In this document: positions 12,992 to 13,098 of the stretch, piece by piece
Layout of the letters: every line of letters starts with the position of its first letter
Position numbering within the stretch: position 1 is the first letter of the stretch
Assembly: GCA_031119515.1 (NCBI GenBank)
Contig: JAVHXR010000025.1
Coordinates: 1,423-14,520, forward strand
Direction of reading: 5' to 3'
Length of the DNA: 13,098 nucleotides
Source: Propionicimonas sp.
GTDB lineage: Bacteria > Actinomycetota > Actinomycetes > Propionibacteriales > Propionibacteriaceae
Program-made: the position numbers and the translations under genes
The notes under the pieces: generated by a model
Databases searched by the model: none
The model's input: only the letters and a program-made list of their open reading frames with translations
What the model was told of the DNA's origin: nothing

Positions 12992-13098
12992 GTCTGACAC
13001 CACCGGACGGGCGCTCGCCCTGCTCAACCTGTTGCAGGTGCACCGGCACTGGCCGGGTGCGGAACTGGCCGACCGGCTCGGCGTCACCGAGCGTACGG
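12992..13098 (+). CDS. YafY/WYL-type HTH regulator, N-terminal part only
   Basis: Only 35 codons lie inside the window. The start reads MSDTTGRALALLNLLQVHRH, then WPGAELADRLGVTERT, which is the winged HTH of DeoR-like, WYL-domain-containing (YafY) regulators. The first helix (GRALALLNLLQ) and the HWPGAELADRLGVTERT recognition region are characteristic. The WYL sensing domain would lie beyond the window end. CAGACT (12980-12985) sits six bases before the ATG and may be a weak leaderless -10; there is no ribosome site. The divergent position next to a DrrAB-type exporter is a common arrangement for regulators that control drug exporters. The gene is cut by the window and not truncated by mutation. 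Confidence 0.75.

Overview
The window is very GC-rich, with strong third-position G/C bias. GTG starts are frequent, promoters look leaderless, and one lipoprotein has an actinobacterial-style signal. This points to a high-GC actinobacterium. A Propionibacteriales-like soil genus is my guess from overall feel and is not proven by any marker in the window.

Layout. (1) 1-624: two arrays of a short GC-rich repeat in opposite orientation flank a fragment of a glycoside hydrolase family 3 (GH3) enzyme, of which only the C-terminal Fn3-like domain is recognisable. (2) 628-2571: a PLP-dependent group II decarboxylase (minus) and a GNAT acetyltransferase (plus), divergently transcribed. (3) 2572-3088: a 517-base gap without a credible protein gene but with several hairpins, including a perfect 12-bp-stem hairpin at 2984-3014. 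(4) 3089-3439: a small one-TM DUF2500-type protein. (5) 3522-11040: a sugar-uptake and catabolism locus. Its minus-strand operon runs permease, lipoprotein binding protein, double ATPase, SIS-domain isomerase and FGGY kinase. A divergent plus-strand pair encodes a SorC-family regulator and a divergent ribulose-phosphate-3-epimerase-like protein. A palindrome with flanking direct repeats lies in the shared promoter region. (6) 11121-13098: a DrrAB-type ABC exporter (minus) and the start of a divergent regulator that resembles the YafY/WYL family, cut by the window end.

How the genes may work together. The central locus looks self-contained. The binding protein, permease and ATPase import a sugar or polyol. 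The FGGY kinase phosphorylates it, the SIS protein isomerises an aldose/ketose phosphate, and the Rpe-like protein epimerises a ketose phosphate, feeding the pentose phosphate pathway. SorC would sense a phosphorylated intermediate. No non-phosphorylated sugar isomerase or polyol dehydrogenase is present, so a phosphorylate-first route such as D-arabinose to D-arabinose-5-P to D-ribulose-5-P to D-xylulose-5-P fits the gene set; this is inference.

Four or five starts show an actinobacterial -10 hexamer (TANNNT or CANNNT) five to six bases before the start codon, implying leaderless mRNAs. The genes inside the sugar operon mostly have ordinary purine-rich ribosome binding sites instead. The most unusual parts are the inverted repeat arrays around the GH3 fragment, the atypical SIS/Rpe-like enzyme pair, and the hairpin-rich gap at 2572-3088.
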